This document shows positions 10,578-22,728 of a DNA stretch of 64,000 nt, piece after piece; position 1 is the first letter of the stretch, and each line of letters begins with the position of its first letter. The notes below the pieces were generated by a model that saw only the letters and a program-made list of their open reading frames with translations, made no database searches and was not told the DNA's origin. A program made the position numbers and the translations under genes. Source of the DNA: Lumbricus rubellus (lineage: Eukaryota; Annelida; Clitellata; Crassiclitellata; Lumbricidae); assembly GCA_945859605.1 (NCBI GenBank), contig OX243825.1, forward strand, positions 20,651,696 to 20,715,695, in the 5' to 3' direction.

Positions 10578-13490
10578 ACTACATCATCAGGCGATCACAA
10601 ACTCGTTTGTTTGGGCAATTCGATCTTTTGATGTCGAAGAAGTTGAAATGTTGTTGAAAAGTGATTTTGAAATCGATTACCCAAACAGCGACCATCACTC
10701 GGTTTTGCACATTGCAATGAGCTTAATTGACCAAGGAATAACCAGTTTGAAAGATAGACTTAGCCCGTTGTATGGGTCATTCCTACGAATCGTGCAAGGT
10801 CTTCTTGAGTCTGGCAGATTTAACGTAAATTCTTTAGATTATTCATCCAAGACCACTCTCCATTTTGCAGTTAAATCCTGTAAGTGCAGAATTTTCCCTT
10901 GCGATGAGTATAAAGCTATGGTTAACGCCACCATCGATCTTCTTTTAAAGAATAATGCTAATATTAATGCGAAAACCAGTTCTGGAGAAACACCTCTTAT
11001 GAAGGCCTCACAAAATGGATGCAGTCATATTGAGAAGTTATTATTGGATTGGAGAGACGAATTCGGTGCTAGAGTTGACTTGAAAGCAAGAAATATGTAC
11101 GGCGAGACTGCACTTATTAAGGCATCCAAAGGGGCCTACGTTGATGTCGTTGAATTGCTTTTGGATCATGGATGCTTGGATGTATTTCAAGATCATCGTG
11201 GATATTACGCATTGCATGCGGTTATTTATGATCGTGACTTGATTGACGATGTCCAAAGTGATTTTCTAGCATCGCTTGGGATAGACGTGTCAGAGAAAAC
11301 ATTAGTGTTGTTGGACCTTTATGATGCCAAATTTAATTATCTCCAAGAAACGATTAGCGAAAACTTGAGCAAAAATGATGACATACAGAAGATAGTGAGA
11401 ATGTTAGTAACTTCTGATGGTGCAGACGTAAATTCTAAAGATTTCCGAGGCAATACAGTCCTTGATTTGGCTGTGAAGTCAAAACTGCGCATCAGTCAAG
11501 AGACAATTGAGATGATTACGAAATGTGGTGGCAGTTTATGTGCTTCTGCGAATAGACATGTGCCAAATTCAGAAAATACTTTTCAAAATGCAGATAATTT
11601 TGGGAAAACTCCACTCCATCGTTTTTCTGCGGTCCTACCTGAAATGTCTGCATTGCAAAAATTTGAAGTCTTTGACTCTTCATATCTTTTGAACAGCAAT
11701 CCTTATAAAGATTTGTTTGAAGCCATGGCGGTTGCAAAAGACTACAGAGGCAGAACAGCATTGCATTATGCCGTTGTACCTAGTAAGTTTACTACCTATT
11801 TTGTCTCGTTTGATGACAGAGTTCTGTTGCAAAATATCCTAAAATTAAAACGCATCATTAACGAAAGAGAAAACTACGGAAGAACACCTCTGCACTATTG
11901 CCATCGCAAGGATGTCTATGAGTCACTTGTTGAGCTAGGAGCTGACGAACAAATGCCGGATATCGATGGAAAAACACCTCAGGATTTCAAACAACTGAGA
12001 TGGAAAGAATATAGCAGATGCGATTTGCCTTTGGGAGTATCTCGTGTGCTGGATTATTGTTTAGACGACGATGATGATTGTGAAGAACGGACCCACTGTC
12101 GGACCGGTTATAAAAGCAAATTAAAAGACCAATTAAATATGAAAAACTTGATGCTACGATGATTTGGAAGGATTCAAACGACGCCTACCGCGATCATTTT
12201 TCATCAACTATGTGCGATGCAGTCCGGCAGTTCATGAATAGGTTATCGTACGAAATTGGAAAAAAGGATCCGAGATTTGAGTGCATGCTTCTGTTAATTG
12301 GCAGCGCTGAAGAAGGAACAAAAGTTGGATCACCAGACGAATTTGATTTCAATTTCATTCTCACTAAACTCAGTGAACTGTGCGAAGTTGTTCCATCACC
12401 CGAGGCACCGATTGGATTTGTTCATCTGAAACGAAGATATAATAATGCTGAACGCTGGCAAGCAAATCAAGACTTTAACAATGAAGAGAGCTTTGATAGG
12501 TTTTTCAACAACGATGGTTTTCTTCTGACTACGGAAATCGCATCTAGATTCAGAATTCTGTATCTACAAATAGTGAGTGAGCCAGAGTTCTGGAACGGTG
12601 AACATGTTTTCGAGTGGGAACCATGTAACGAAATCGGTTTGGTTTATTGCAAAGAGGAGCAACAGTTCAACGAGTCTGTAGTTGTAAATGATTTTAGACC
12701 TTCCACTCACCTATGCAGTAGTATTCGACTGAAACTGAATCGTCCGATCAATGGCAGATACATGTTCACATATATATCTTTGGATATCGTTCCCTGCATT
12801 CGGATAAACGATTTCTGGCCAGGAGATGCATTGTCCAGTGACAAAATAAAGTGTGAAGGATATCATCTGGTATTTGATCAACCTCAGAGAAATTATCCAT
12901 GGGTTCCATTTTCAGATCCATTTGCCAGAATCTCATTTGCACCAGCAGAGGATCGATTAATCAAAGAATGTTCAGCTGTTGCAAGAGCAGCTTATATGGT
13001 TGGAAAACAGGTAATTTCTTATAATAAACCAAAACTCACGTATGTTTTGAAGAATTGCCTTTTTTACTGCATCGAAGCGTTGAAAGATTGCACAAGAAAC
13101 AGTTTACATTACGAGGACATAGATCCGGACGAATTAAGATATTTTGTTGAGAGACTGATGCTATGTTTCCACGAGTTTTACCTAAAAGATTTTCTTCCAT
13201 GTTATATGATGCCGTCATTGCATTTGCCAATCGAAGATTACTTGAAATCTAATCACGATAAGCTCCTGAATGATTCAGAATTTCGATACCCGCTGTTTGC
13301 TTATAAGCTGTATAGGAGCGTTTGTTCAACAAAATCTGAGGTTGACGTTTGCATTCCGACTGCTGAACCACTGAATGAAAACTTCAACAGGCAGGAGCTA
13401 CTGAGAAAACTGTCAATGTATAATAATAGATCATCAGTTGAGCGTATACGTGCACACTGTACAGAACAAAAACCAGAAGAAAAAGGATAA
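10578..13490 (+). pseudogene. Unit B ankyrin-cGAS-like exon 2, single frameshift
   Basis: The first reading frame encodes about nine ankyrin-type units (TTLHFAV, GETPLMKA, GETALIKA, YYALHAV, GNTVLDLA, GKTPLHRF, GRTALHYA, GRTPLHYC, GKTPQDFK) and stops at 12160-12162. The second starts at the overlapping ATG at 12159 and encodes the nucleotidyltransferase: GSAEEGTKVGSPDEFDF, SLDIVP, then the helical Mab-21 C-terminal part (ISFAPAED...LPCYMMPS), ending EEKG at 13490. Against A, D and E one base is missing near the run GAAAAAC (12141-12147). Restoring the frame is the only change needed for one full-length protein. The same lesion occurs in unit C. It may be a pseudogene, an assembly error, two separate polypeptides or, less likely, a gene read by -1 frameshifting. 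Confidence 0.75.
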
Positions 13491-13967
13491 GACAGATTAA
13501 TGCAAACAGGACAAAAGTGAAAAAGAATGATTTGGCCGAAACGAACTGAATGATGTAAGCTTATCGCATTCATGATCAACGGAACAAACTAGTTTAGGAT
13601 ATGTAGAATAGCCTATTATGTAGTCATTACAGGAGTCTTGGCTGTCAGACATTACATGTGATAGGCCATAAACAAAGGTTAATGGATTGTTGCTTAATAT
13701 CGCTGCCTACTTTTGATTTTGTCATTCCGGGACGCCCGCAGTCACAATTACCATAGCAACTCCCTATACTATAGTTCTTCCAGATTCATTCCTGTTGTTT
13801 CTTGAACCTGGTCCAACCACCTTTTCCTCGGCCGCCCTTGTTTTCTCCATCCCTCTCCGCATGCCAGCATCATGTCTTGTTAATGGGTTTACTTGATTGA
13901 AAACAATATCTTAAAACTGTGTTTTAAATGTTTCTCATTTTGCGATAAAATGTATATCGATTAAACT
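13491..13967 (+). other. Unit B 3' flank with short LINE tail
   Basis: This is shared unit flank. At about 13770-13880, minus strand, there is a short LINE 3' coding fragment (MLACGEG/GRPRKRW-type text) related to the longer copy at 42412-42640. Confidence 0.5.
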
Positions 13968-15945
13968 CAGGGGCGGATCCAGGGGGGGCAATCCGGCCAT
14001 GGCCCCCCCATTTCAAATCTCCATGGGACGTGGCCCCCCCATCCATGGCGCCCGAAGAATTTTTTGCAAGGGTCAGTCATGGCAAGGAGAATTAATATTA
14101 TATAAATGAAAATAGACTATAGTCTATTAGTCAATTACATCTCACACAATTAGGCCTACATAGTCTTAATATGACGCAATGAAAAGAAAGAATCTTTCAG
14201 CAGTATCCGACTATCATGCATGGCAAGCAATGTATGCTGTACATGCATATATGATATATCCTTAGTAAGATGCATAAGCGCGAAAACGCGAAGCGCCGAG
14301 ATGGGAATGTGCAGAGTTTCGCTAAACAATAACCAAATAGATAAACAATGACGACTATTATAGGTATACCAATTTTTGTCTATGCTGTCATAAAAGTCTT
14401 TAACCTGCTTGAATTCCAATGTCCCGCGGATCTCTAAAAAAGTCTAATCAACTACAAGACAGCAGGTCGTTGATAACACTGGATTCAAAATGATGTCCTT
14501 AGACACCCGAAAAAATTGTTGATTATACTGGAATCAAAATGATGTCTTTACACCCCAGAAAATCGTTTATAGAACTAAAATAAAAAATGACGTCCCGAAA
14601 TGACACCAGAAAATCGTTGATATAGTAATGGAATCAAATAGATGTCTTAGACACCAGAAAATCGTTGATATTACTAAAATCAAAAAAATGTTTTAGACAC
14701 CCGAAAATCGTTGATAAAACTGGAATCAAAATTATGTCCTTGAATACCCGAAAATCGTTGATAATACTGGAATCAAAATTATGTCGTTAAATACCCGAAA
14801 CTCGTTGATAATACTAGAATCAAAATTACGTCCTTAGACACCCGAATATCGCTTATAATATTGGAATCAATACAATGTCCTTAGACACCCGAAAATCATT
14901 GACAATACTAAAATTAAAATGATGTTTTTAGACACCCGAAAATCGTTGATAATACTTGAATCAAAATTATGTCCTTAGACACCCGAAAATCATTGATAAT
15001 ACTAAAAACAAAATGATGTTTTTAGACACCCGAAAATCGTTGATAATACTGGAATCAAAATTATGTCCTTAGACACTCGAATATCGCTGATAATAATGGA
15101 ATAAATACGATGTCCTTAGACACCCGAAAATCATTGATAATACTAAAATCAAAATTATGCTTTAGACACCCGAAAATCGTTGATAATACTTGAATCAAAA
15201 TTATGTCCTTAGACACCCGAAAATCATTGATAATACTAAAAACAAAATGATGTTTTTAGACACCCGAAAATCGTTGATAATACTGGAATCAAAATTATGT
15301 CATTAGACACCCGAATATCGCTGATAATACTAAAATCAAAATGATGTTCTTAAACACCCGAAAATCGCTGATTACACTAAAATCAAAATGATGTTTTAGA
15401 CACCTGAAAATCGTTGAAAATACTGGAATCAAAATTATGTCCTTGAATACCCGAATATCGTTGATAATACTGGAATCAATATGTTGCCCTTAGACACCCG
15501 AATATCGCTGATAATACTGAAATCAAAAATGATGTTCTTAAACACCCGAAAGTCGCTGCTTATACTAAAATCAAAATGATGTTCTTAGACACCCAAAAAT
15601 CGATGATAATACTTCACAGATCATTAGTTTCGGGCCAGGTCTCTTTATTAGTGAAACAACATCACTACTAAATGGCTTCCCAATTCTGATGATTTGGTAG
15701 TTCTTGCTTGGTTTGTCAGCATTCGAGTAGCATAACAATTTCATTAAGATGACAGCTTAAAATGCTGCCATTTTAGTGCGGGAATTAAAAAAAATTCTGG
15801 TTGGGGAGGGGTACAACCCCTCCCCAAGCCCCTCCCCCTTTCCCCCACCCTCTCGGCGCTACGCGCCTCGGCGATCGTCCTTCGGCCGCTCGTCCTCCGG
15901 CCCTCATTTGCCCCCCCCCATTTAAACCTTCTGGATCCGCCACTG
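13968..15945. mobile_element. Non-autonomous hAT with internal satellite
   Basis: The ends are CAGGGGCGGATCCAG and its complement CTGGATCCGCCACTG. The exact 8-bp duplication attaaact flanks it (13960-13967 and 15946-15953), which is diagnostic of hAT. At the same position unit A reads uninterrupted gattaaacg. G-runs and C-runs lie just inside the ends. No transposase is seen; the interior is mostly a tandem array. Confidence 0.93.
14440..15615. repeat. Tandem array, period about 57 bp, inside hAT
   Basis: About twenty imperfect copies of a unit with core gacacccgaaaatcgttg and ataatactggaatcaaaat. Copies vary by substitutions and small indels, and some alternate as higher-order pairs. Not a CRISPR array: there are no unique spacers. 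Confidence 0.9.
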
Positions 15946-16542
15946 ATTAAACTTAAAAGGCTATACATGTATTTTCTTGTATTACACAACAGACATAAAA
16001 ACAGAAGACAGGCAGACGGATACAAATAGACACACAGACAGACAGATACAAAAAATAGACACACAGACAGACACAAACCGATTACAGATGGAGCAGGAAT
16101 AAATTGCATATATCAATAAAAGCGAAAATAATTATAGAACGCGTGAAGATGAAGGAAAGGTAAACAAACTATGAAAAAGCTGACAGACAGACAGACAGAC
16201 ATACAGAGACAGACACACAGAGAAAAAACAGAGAGAAAGGTCACACAGAGGTCGTGAGACAGCAGGTTGAGAAGATATAGGGTCAATCGATCTAACTGTT
16301 TCTTAAGTATCATGCAGTTGGTGTAATATAAAGTATATTATGTCGGTGTTATTCATTCGGTGTCATTTTCGTATTTTCTTGTCCTTGTTCTTTCTCGAAC
16401 CGAACGTTGGCGTCTCTGCAACTGGAAACTGGAGCAGGAGACCTGCACCACAACACATCCCAACACGTTATTAGGCTACACCATTCACATAGACGTATAA
16501 ATATAACCTGATGCAGAAAATTAATCCAAAAGGAAGATAGGA
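15946..16542 (+). other. Unit B flank, low-complexity AGAC tract
   Basis: No gene is seen. It holds the same AGAC-rich tract and conserved phrases (cagttggtgtaatataaag, attcattcggtgtcatttt) as the other units. Confidence 0.45.
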
Positions 16543-16800
16543 TTGTTTGGTCATAATTACATTATACGTATGATGAACGATGACAGAAAAAATCAAGACG
16601 TTAATGTTCCGATTACGTTCGGAAGGATGGATGGATCAACTAAAGAAGGAAGACCTCATCGGGAATGGTTAGGGGATATTACCGGATGGAGTAGACTACA
16701 ACTCCAAGAGCTGAGTCATGCCGCAATGGACAGACAACAGTGGAGGAGGATAGTAAAAAATGCTATCGGATACCTACGGGCATTGAGCCAATGGTTGTTG
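16543..16800 (+). mobile_element. LINE ORF2 3' fragment
   Basis: The translated text FGRMDGSTKEGRPHREW, then QLQELSHAAMDRQQWRRI, resembles the C-terminal tail of non-LTR reverse transcriptases (GRP-RKRW, LRKA--R--WRR). A second copy lies at the same place in unit C (29.10-29.36 kb), so it is part of the duplicated unit. Confidence 0.6.
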
Positions 16801-16878
16801 ATAATGATGATGAGGAGGATCACATAGACCGTGATAGACGTAGGCCTATGCAAAATGCTGATAATCAAACATACATTT

Positions 16879-17095
16879 GTGGGGCGCGGTGGTGTAGGGG
16901 CATGTTCGGTGTCATAAAGCCGGAAGGCTGCGGGTTCAAATCCACCCTCAAGCCGCCGCGTAGGGACCTTGGGAAAGTCCTTCACTCAACATTGCTCATG
17001 CTCTCTGGCGTGAAACTCTGATGCAGTGTCCGCGCTGTAGTCTGGAGCGCCTCTGAGTGGTAAGCTTGAAGGGTCGAGCACATACAAACAAACAA
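16879..17095 (+). mobile_element. tRNA-derived SINE (unit B flank)
   Basis: GTGGGGCGCGGTGGTGTAGG start, good B-box GGGTTCAAATCC and ACAAACAA tail. Counterpart of the SINEs in the flanks of A, C, D and E. Confidence 0.85.
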
Positions 17096-17530
17096 TGTGA
17101 CGGAAACATTTTATGCGTTGTCATTCGCTGTATCCGGAAGGCAAAGTAATTTACAGTGTAGGCCCTATAGACAGAAGATGGAAAGGCAGACTGCAGCTGC
17201 CTGATAGCATGCATACATGTAGAAAAACAAACGGTACCGTTAATTAATTATTAAGCGATTGAATAAGGAGCAAGAAAGGAATGCATGATGGAAGAATATT
17301 ATGCAGTCAATAAATACATTAATTAGCGAGTACAATAATTTCGAAATTTATTACAGAAGGAGTTAAATCAGATATAGATCGTTATCGAGCAAAAAGAGAA
17401 GAATAATATTCAAACTGGTTGTATATCTTAGGTCTACAGCTAGCCTACGATATATGAGAATGCAAGAGCATGACGAAAACGTGAGGGATATGAAGAGGTG
17501 CAGCCGTGCAGGGAGATGATGCCCTTCCTG
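17096..17530 (+). other. Unit B distal flank, truncated by hAT
   Basis: No gene. The flank matches unit A (5640-6030) and stops abruptly at the hAT end at 17531. The part of the unit equivalent to about 6.05-9.5 kb, including the next unit's promoter and exon 1, is absent. Confidence 0.6.
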
Positions 17531-17751
17531 CAGTGCCGGATTAACTTTTTAGAGGCCCGGCGCAAACAATGCAACAAAACTAAAGTAGGCCCTCTATCCA
17601 ATCAAATTATCCAAAAAATGGGGGGGGGGAATTAATTATATAGAAAAACATACTTTAATAATTTATGAACACAAAACGAAGCTGATAGGATCATAGGAGA
17701 TTTTTTAATTTTACTTGTTACAGTTCAACTGTTCAAAAATGTTCGTCGAGT

Positions 17752-17943
17752 TTAAAAGTCTTTCCTTCGCGCTTTTAAAGTAGAGAAAGAATCAATGATA
17801 TCTCGAAAGTCAAGATCTGTCAAGATTTCCGACTCAATGTTCAAAAGAGTTAAATTTGCCAATCTGTCCTGGCCCATTGTAGACCTCAAAAATGATTTTA
17901 TGCATTTTAAATGACTGAATGATCTTTCTCCACTGCAGTTACT
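17752..17943 (-). pseudogene. hAT transposase C-terminal dimerisation fragment
   Basis: The minus strand reads SNCSGERSFSHLKCIKSFL, RSTMGQDRLANLTLLNIESE and ends at a stop at 17752. This is the well-known C-terminal dimerisation motif of hAT transposases (S-ERSFS-LK-IK--LR--M-Q-RL--L-LL-IE). Only about 63 residues remain. Confidence 0.88.
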
Positions 17944-18112
17944 TAGCCTACAGGCAAAGTTAAGTAAATATACGTAGGCCTACCGGTAGGCCTAGTGCAA
18001 TACAAACATTTGGATTATAGCGGTACATTATATTCATTATTTTACTTTATTTCCATGTTGTTTTATGTAGTTAGAGTAGGCCTACTGCCGCCTACATGCC
18101 ATCTTGATTACG

Positions 18113-20314
18113 CATAGGCGGAAACCTGGTCCGAACTTTGGGGGGGACGGACGAGCGGCCGAAGATCGATCGCTGAGGCGCGAAACGCCGAGTTGGGAGG
18201 GGTGAGGGAAGGCTGTTTTTTAATGTCCACATATAATTGTAGCATTTTAGCTGTCATCCAAAATAAAAAAAATGGTCCATTTTCTCAGTTCTGATAGAAG
18301 TAGTTCAAACTGCAATTTGTTATTGAACACGATCAGAGTGAAGGTTGCATTAGACACCTCTTTTAAAGATGCTATCATGTATTTATAAAATGATGGAATG
18401 TGCCAAATTTCACACAATTGCTTTGCAAAAAACATTCGAAGCATTTAACATAGACACCTCTGTAATGCATTCAATCAACGAAATATATATATATATATAT
18501 TTAAGAAAAACATGCTATGTACTGAATATTACTCAAATTCATGACTAAAATCTTAGAGTTAATTTATTATAAATTATGCAAATTATGTTTCTTAGAAAGA
18601 CTAAAACGAAAACACTGATAGAAATGAAAACCTACTCATGTCTATAATTATTATATACCTGCGATCAGAGCATATCAAAGGAAGTTTCAGAACTGCATGA
18701 CTTTTTCTCAACCTTTTGATCTACCCTGGTAAATAACTGCCAATCAGACGACAATGGCTTTTTTGAAACTATTTTTAGCTGCGAGGATGTGATTTTACAA
18801 CTCTCTAAGACCATTATAACTGCCTATTTTTTAAAATCAACACATCTATGTGAACTTGCACGTTTAAAATTCCTGCCAACTCTCCTTGTGCATAGCCTAA
18901 ATCCGTTCAAGAGACCAAATCGTGGGCGGAGTTTGGTTTCCATTCTTTGGGTCTAAAAAACTTGAAGTTTGGATGTGAGGCGGAGACTTGGTCCAGATTG
19001 AGCAGCGCCGGAATTTTTTTCTCGATTCAAAAGTTAATGAGCTTTTTTAGTCATCGAGTTTAATTGAAATCTAATAAAAACCATACTATCTTGCGTAAAC
19101 ACCTTTTTTTAGTCATCTAGTTAATTTGAATTATTATAAAACCTTACTATTTTCCGTAATCATCTTTTTTAGTTATCTAGTTTAATTAAAATTACATAGA
19201 TCCATAGGCCTACTATTTTCCGTAAACACCTTTTCTTAGTCATCAACTCATCGAGTTTAATTAAATTCTCATAAAACCATACTGTTTCGCGTAAACACCT
19301 TTTTTAGTCATTGAGTTTAATTGGAATCTCGTTAAACCATAATTTTTCCGTAAACACCTTTTTTAGTCGAAGAAACTTTTTGTTTTCTCAGAAAAATCAT
19401 TCTATTTTGCATAAACGTATTTTTTGCACATCGAGTTTAGTTTAAATCTCACAAAAACCATATTATTTTTCGGGCAAAAAAGTGTGTTGACCTTTTCTTA
19501 GTCATCGGGTTAAAATCTCATAAAACCCATTCTTTTTCCTTACACACGTCGAGTTTAGTAGAAATCTCATGAAACCATACTAACTTTCCGGACACACCCG
19601 TTTTAGTCAACGACTTTAATTGAAGTCTCACAACAACCATGCTATTTTCCCTGACAAAAAAGTGTTAATCATCGGATTCAAGTTTCGTTCGTGAAAGTTT
19701 CTTGGGGGCTAACCCCGGAAACTATACCAGTTTCCTTGTGACAGACCCGAATCTGGGCCTTCTTGAGGGTTTGAGCCCCCCTTAGCCCGTAATAAACTCC
19801 GCCCATGGACCCACTGATGTTCTATATCCCATTGTTGGTTTTCAAGAGGAATAATAAACAAAATACTTACTTACTTACTTACGTAACTACTTTCCATAAT
19901 TTATTACTTCTAATGTTGAATATGACGCTGATTTGAGCCTGAAGAGAAGCTGAATTGAATGTAGCAGAAACTTGATGACATTGTGAATTTGTGACGTTGG
20001 GTGTTAAGCAAGGCTTTTGTAATAATTGATAACTCGTTAAAAGAGGTGTCTTATTTATACAGTATAATGTTCGCAAACTACCTAACGTTGGACTTAATAA
20101 CTTTTAGTTAGAGCTTGGATTGTCCTGGAATTCATATCATTATAAATATTTGCTTCATCTGCTAAACATTTTTTCTCTCTCTAGTTCACTACTGAAGGTT
20201 GTGTACATGTCCTAACGCTTGAACATTGGGGGGGACAAATGCATGGGCCGTCCCCCCCAACGTCTTCATTGGGGGGACCGTCCCCCCCTGTCCCCCCCTA
20301 GGTTTCCGCCAGTG
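18113..20314. mobile_element. Non-autonomous hAT nested in the old hAT
   Basis: The ends are CATAGGCGGAAACCT and inverted AGGTTTCCGCCAGTG. The 8-bp duplication tgattacg is exact (18105-18112 and 20315-20322). Internal G-runs and C-runs and a tandem array are present. Remnants of a second hAT end (gtgggcggagtttgg ... aaactccgcccatgg) near 18920-19810 suggest a further nested element. Minus-strand open text at 18247-18444 has no recognisable similarity. Confidence 0.92.
19010..19690. repeat. Tandem array, period about 60 bp
   Basis: Imperfect copies of a unit with core tttttagtcatcgagttta, then attgaaatctcataaaacc and ttttccgtaaacacc. Copies lie inside the nested hAT and diverge strongly to the right. 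Confidence 0.85.
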
Positions 20315-20322
20315 TGATTACG

Positions 20323-20709
20323 ATATGGTTCAGGTCTCATCTGCAGCCAATAACTGGCCAAATCTTCATTTATAGTCCACAGAGCAGCATCTGTTTGTGG
20401 CACGTTTCTAACAGATTGATTCTCTTGTTTTAATGGTAGATCTATGGTAGTTTCAGATTTAGGCATATCAATGATATCATTGCTGAAATCAAGGGTGTCT
20501 GTTGTTGGCATTAGTGCTGATACCGCTGAGCGGCCTAAGCCTGAACTGCATCCAGCTTCTGACGCTGAGTCGACACCATCTATAAATTGCGGCACTTTTC
20601 GTGTTTTTACTGCCAGAAATTTATCAATACTACCACGTTGCTGTTTGCCTACCTCTTAAAGTTCGCGTTTTCTTTGACGTTTCTGCCAACCTGACTCAAA
20701 TTTCTTCAT
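20323..20709 (-). pseudogene. hAT transposase N-terminal fragment
   Basis: From an ATG at 20709 the minus strand reads MKKFESGWQKRQRKREL, then an in-frame stop, then KQQRGSIDKF and, further on, DAALWTINEDLASYWLQ. This resembles the N-terminal part of ZMYM1-like hAT transposases (SG--KRK-K, then D-ALWP-). The nested hAT cuts it at 20322. It is dead. Confidence 0.6.
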
Positions 20710-20811
20710 TTTCTTTTGGCCTACTTATTTTATTTGCTTAAAAATTAAAATTAAAAAAGAAATAAGCAGCTACATAAACACTAAATAGTAGATAAAAATA
20801 TAACATGGAAC

Positions 20812-21668
20812 CAGTGATCCCGTTAAGGTCTGAATTCTTGGAGTCATGGACGCATCACATCAAGAAAGTTGGAGTCCACGCCAAATGGATGAGAGTCATG
20901 GACTCCACACACATCCATTTTTTGAGTCCCATCGGGCCACAGTAGGCTAAAATTTGCTAAATGCAAAAAAATCCGAAATTCTTATATTAGGCCCTGTATA
21001 CGCGAATAGGCGACACAAATTTTTAATGGGGGACCATGGCCGGATTGGCCTCCTCTGGATCCGCCCCTGCCGCTAACAAGGACATCATTTCATAATTTTT
21101 TGGAGACTATAATATAGGCTAGTCTCCAAAAATTACTATTATGCCTATCAATCTTTCCGACGATAATTCCTACTTTTCAGCATTTTAGCATATTTCGTTT
21201 TCTTTTAATTCTCTTGATTTTAAGATCTATCCGACGACTGTCATTACTTTTTACGTCAGGAACGCTCATATGCATAGGACGCTCTCTAGCTGTCTAGCAT
21301 ATTATTGGTGACATAATTAGGCCTATAGCCTATATATAATATTATGTATAGGCTAAGTACGTCACTCATTATAACAAAGAAATAAAATATTCATAAATAG
21401 TTTATTGCATAAATTATTCACCAATCACCATTCACCAGTTTGTCGCACTACATAAACTGAGACAGTATAAGTAAGTGTTAGTGACACATAACATAGGCTA
21501 CGGACCCCGCGGTATTTTTTATTGGTGTCCCATGGACGCATCGTTAATTTATTTGTGCGTCCATTCATAACTACGGTGCGTCCATGGACGCACGACCTTT
21601 ATTTTTGTGCGTCCGGCGTCAAAATTTGTGCGTCCGGGACGCACGGACGCACACTAACGGAATCACTG
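20812..21668. mobile_element. Second nested non-autonomous hAT
   Basis: The ends are CAGTGATCCCGTTAA and inverted TAACGGAATCACTG, with the exact 8-bp duplication catggaac (20804-20811 and 21669-21676). The right part has repeated ggacgcac / gtgcgtcc motifs. A fragment of another hAT end (ctggatccgcccctgcc) lies near 21055. Confidence 0.92.
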
Positions 21669-21676
21669 CATGGAAC

Positions 21677-22672
21677 ATACACTGTGTCGTCTGTACCGTA
21701 CGCATATCTGCGCCTATCTATATTTTATTTGGTGATGGGGTCGATCCGCGCATAAATTGATTACGCCATACGTCATCATTACAGTAGGCTACACAATTAA
21801 TTAGTATACGTCGTCATTATAGTAGTAGTATGACAGTGCTGTAGAAGTTATACCTAGATATAGATGTATAGTTGGTATATCACATTGGTAATGGGTAAAC
21901 ATCTTCCTTGGTATTGGCAATAGTGTGTGTCATATCAGATGAAGTTGTCATCACAACAGCTCCATCTTCCTGTCGGGTCCTTGGCCCATGGCACCGGGGT
22001 GGGGGACCACATTGAGTCACTCTTCTGGTAGCTGCGCAGTGGAAAGTTTGGTGACGTATTCGAATTCTCTAGACCTGGATGTACCACGTGACCAGCCCAC
22101 TCCCCAGAATCTATATAAACCCCTGAAGACAAAGAACCCGCATTCGGGGTGGAAACCATGGTCCTAACCGAATCGTTGTGTGGCTGATGATTAGTTTAGT
22201 GATTTCAGTATGAGAGTCTTCTATTGTCGGTATGTGCGCCATAGAAGCCCAGCTTCTATGTTCTTATTATCTTATATTCATTTTATTATGTAAGTCTTAT
22301 TTTCCGTCATTATTGTATTCTGATATAATGTTCATTGCCGTAGTTGCTCATAATTAAACCTTTAAAATGTACAAGTCAATCTCTTCATTAGTGTGCAGCT
22401 AGTTCCCATCCCGCTAAATAGTTATACCTCATTTAGCATATAAGAATCTCCTTATTATAGTAGTGTTGTAGAAGGCCTGTTTTTATAATGCCACGTATTT
22501 TATATGCAATGCTTGTTTCAGAAATTAAACATTTTAAATAAGCCGGACTGTGACTTATATAAACAAATTCGATCGGATAATCGGATTTCTAAATGTTTTT
22601 TAAAATTTATTTTTACCCATAAAGAAGGCCTGGCGCAAGTGCGCCAGTTGCGCCATAGTTAATCTGGCACTG
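21677..22672. other. Distal part of the old hAT, no gene
   Basis: No supported coding region. It is AT-rich, with short palindromic motifs, and ends in the right terminal repeat. A short minus-strand open stretch near 21935-22159 has no recognisable similarity. Confidence 0.5.
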
Positions 22673-22728
22673 ATTGTATGCCTGTAAATTAGAAACAAAC
22701 CAAAGTTTATCTTACTTGCATTGTGCAG

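Larger units (their letters stand above)
17531..22672 (-). mobile_element. Old hAT transposon with transposase remnants, carrying nested insertions
   Basis: The outer ends are CAGTGCCGGATTAAC (17531) and, inverted, GTTAATCTGGCACTG (ending 22672), a 15-bp match with one mismatch. Transposase remnants on the minus strand lie at both ends of the coding span (17752-17943 and 20323-20709), with most of the middle missing. Two younger hAT elements are nested inside (18113-20314 and 20812-21668). No target duplication is seen: the left flank is unit B 3' flank and the right flank is unit C intron, as expected if host DNA was deleted next to the element. Confidence 0.75.

Noticed and set aside
12159..13490. 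Two adjacent genes with an ATGA overlap, as in a bacterial operon
   Set aside because: The paralogue in unit D reads through as one frame, and the locus has introns. The overlap results from a one-base deletion.
14440..15615. Regular repeats resembling a CRISPR array
   Set aside because: Continuous tandem satellite without distinct spacers, inside a eukaryotic hAT element.
16879..17095. Possible tRNA gene
   Set aside because: Pol III A- and B-boxes are present, but there is no cloverleaf of tRNA length. The body and tail are shared by at least nine copies, so it is a SINE.
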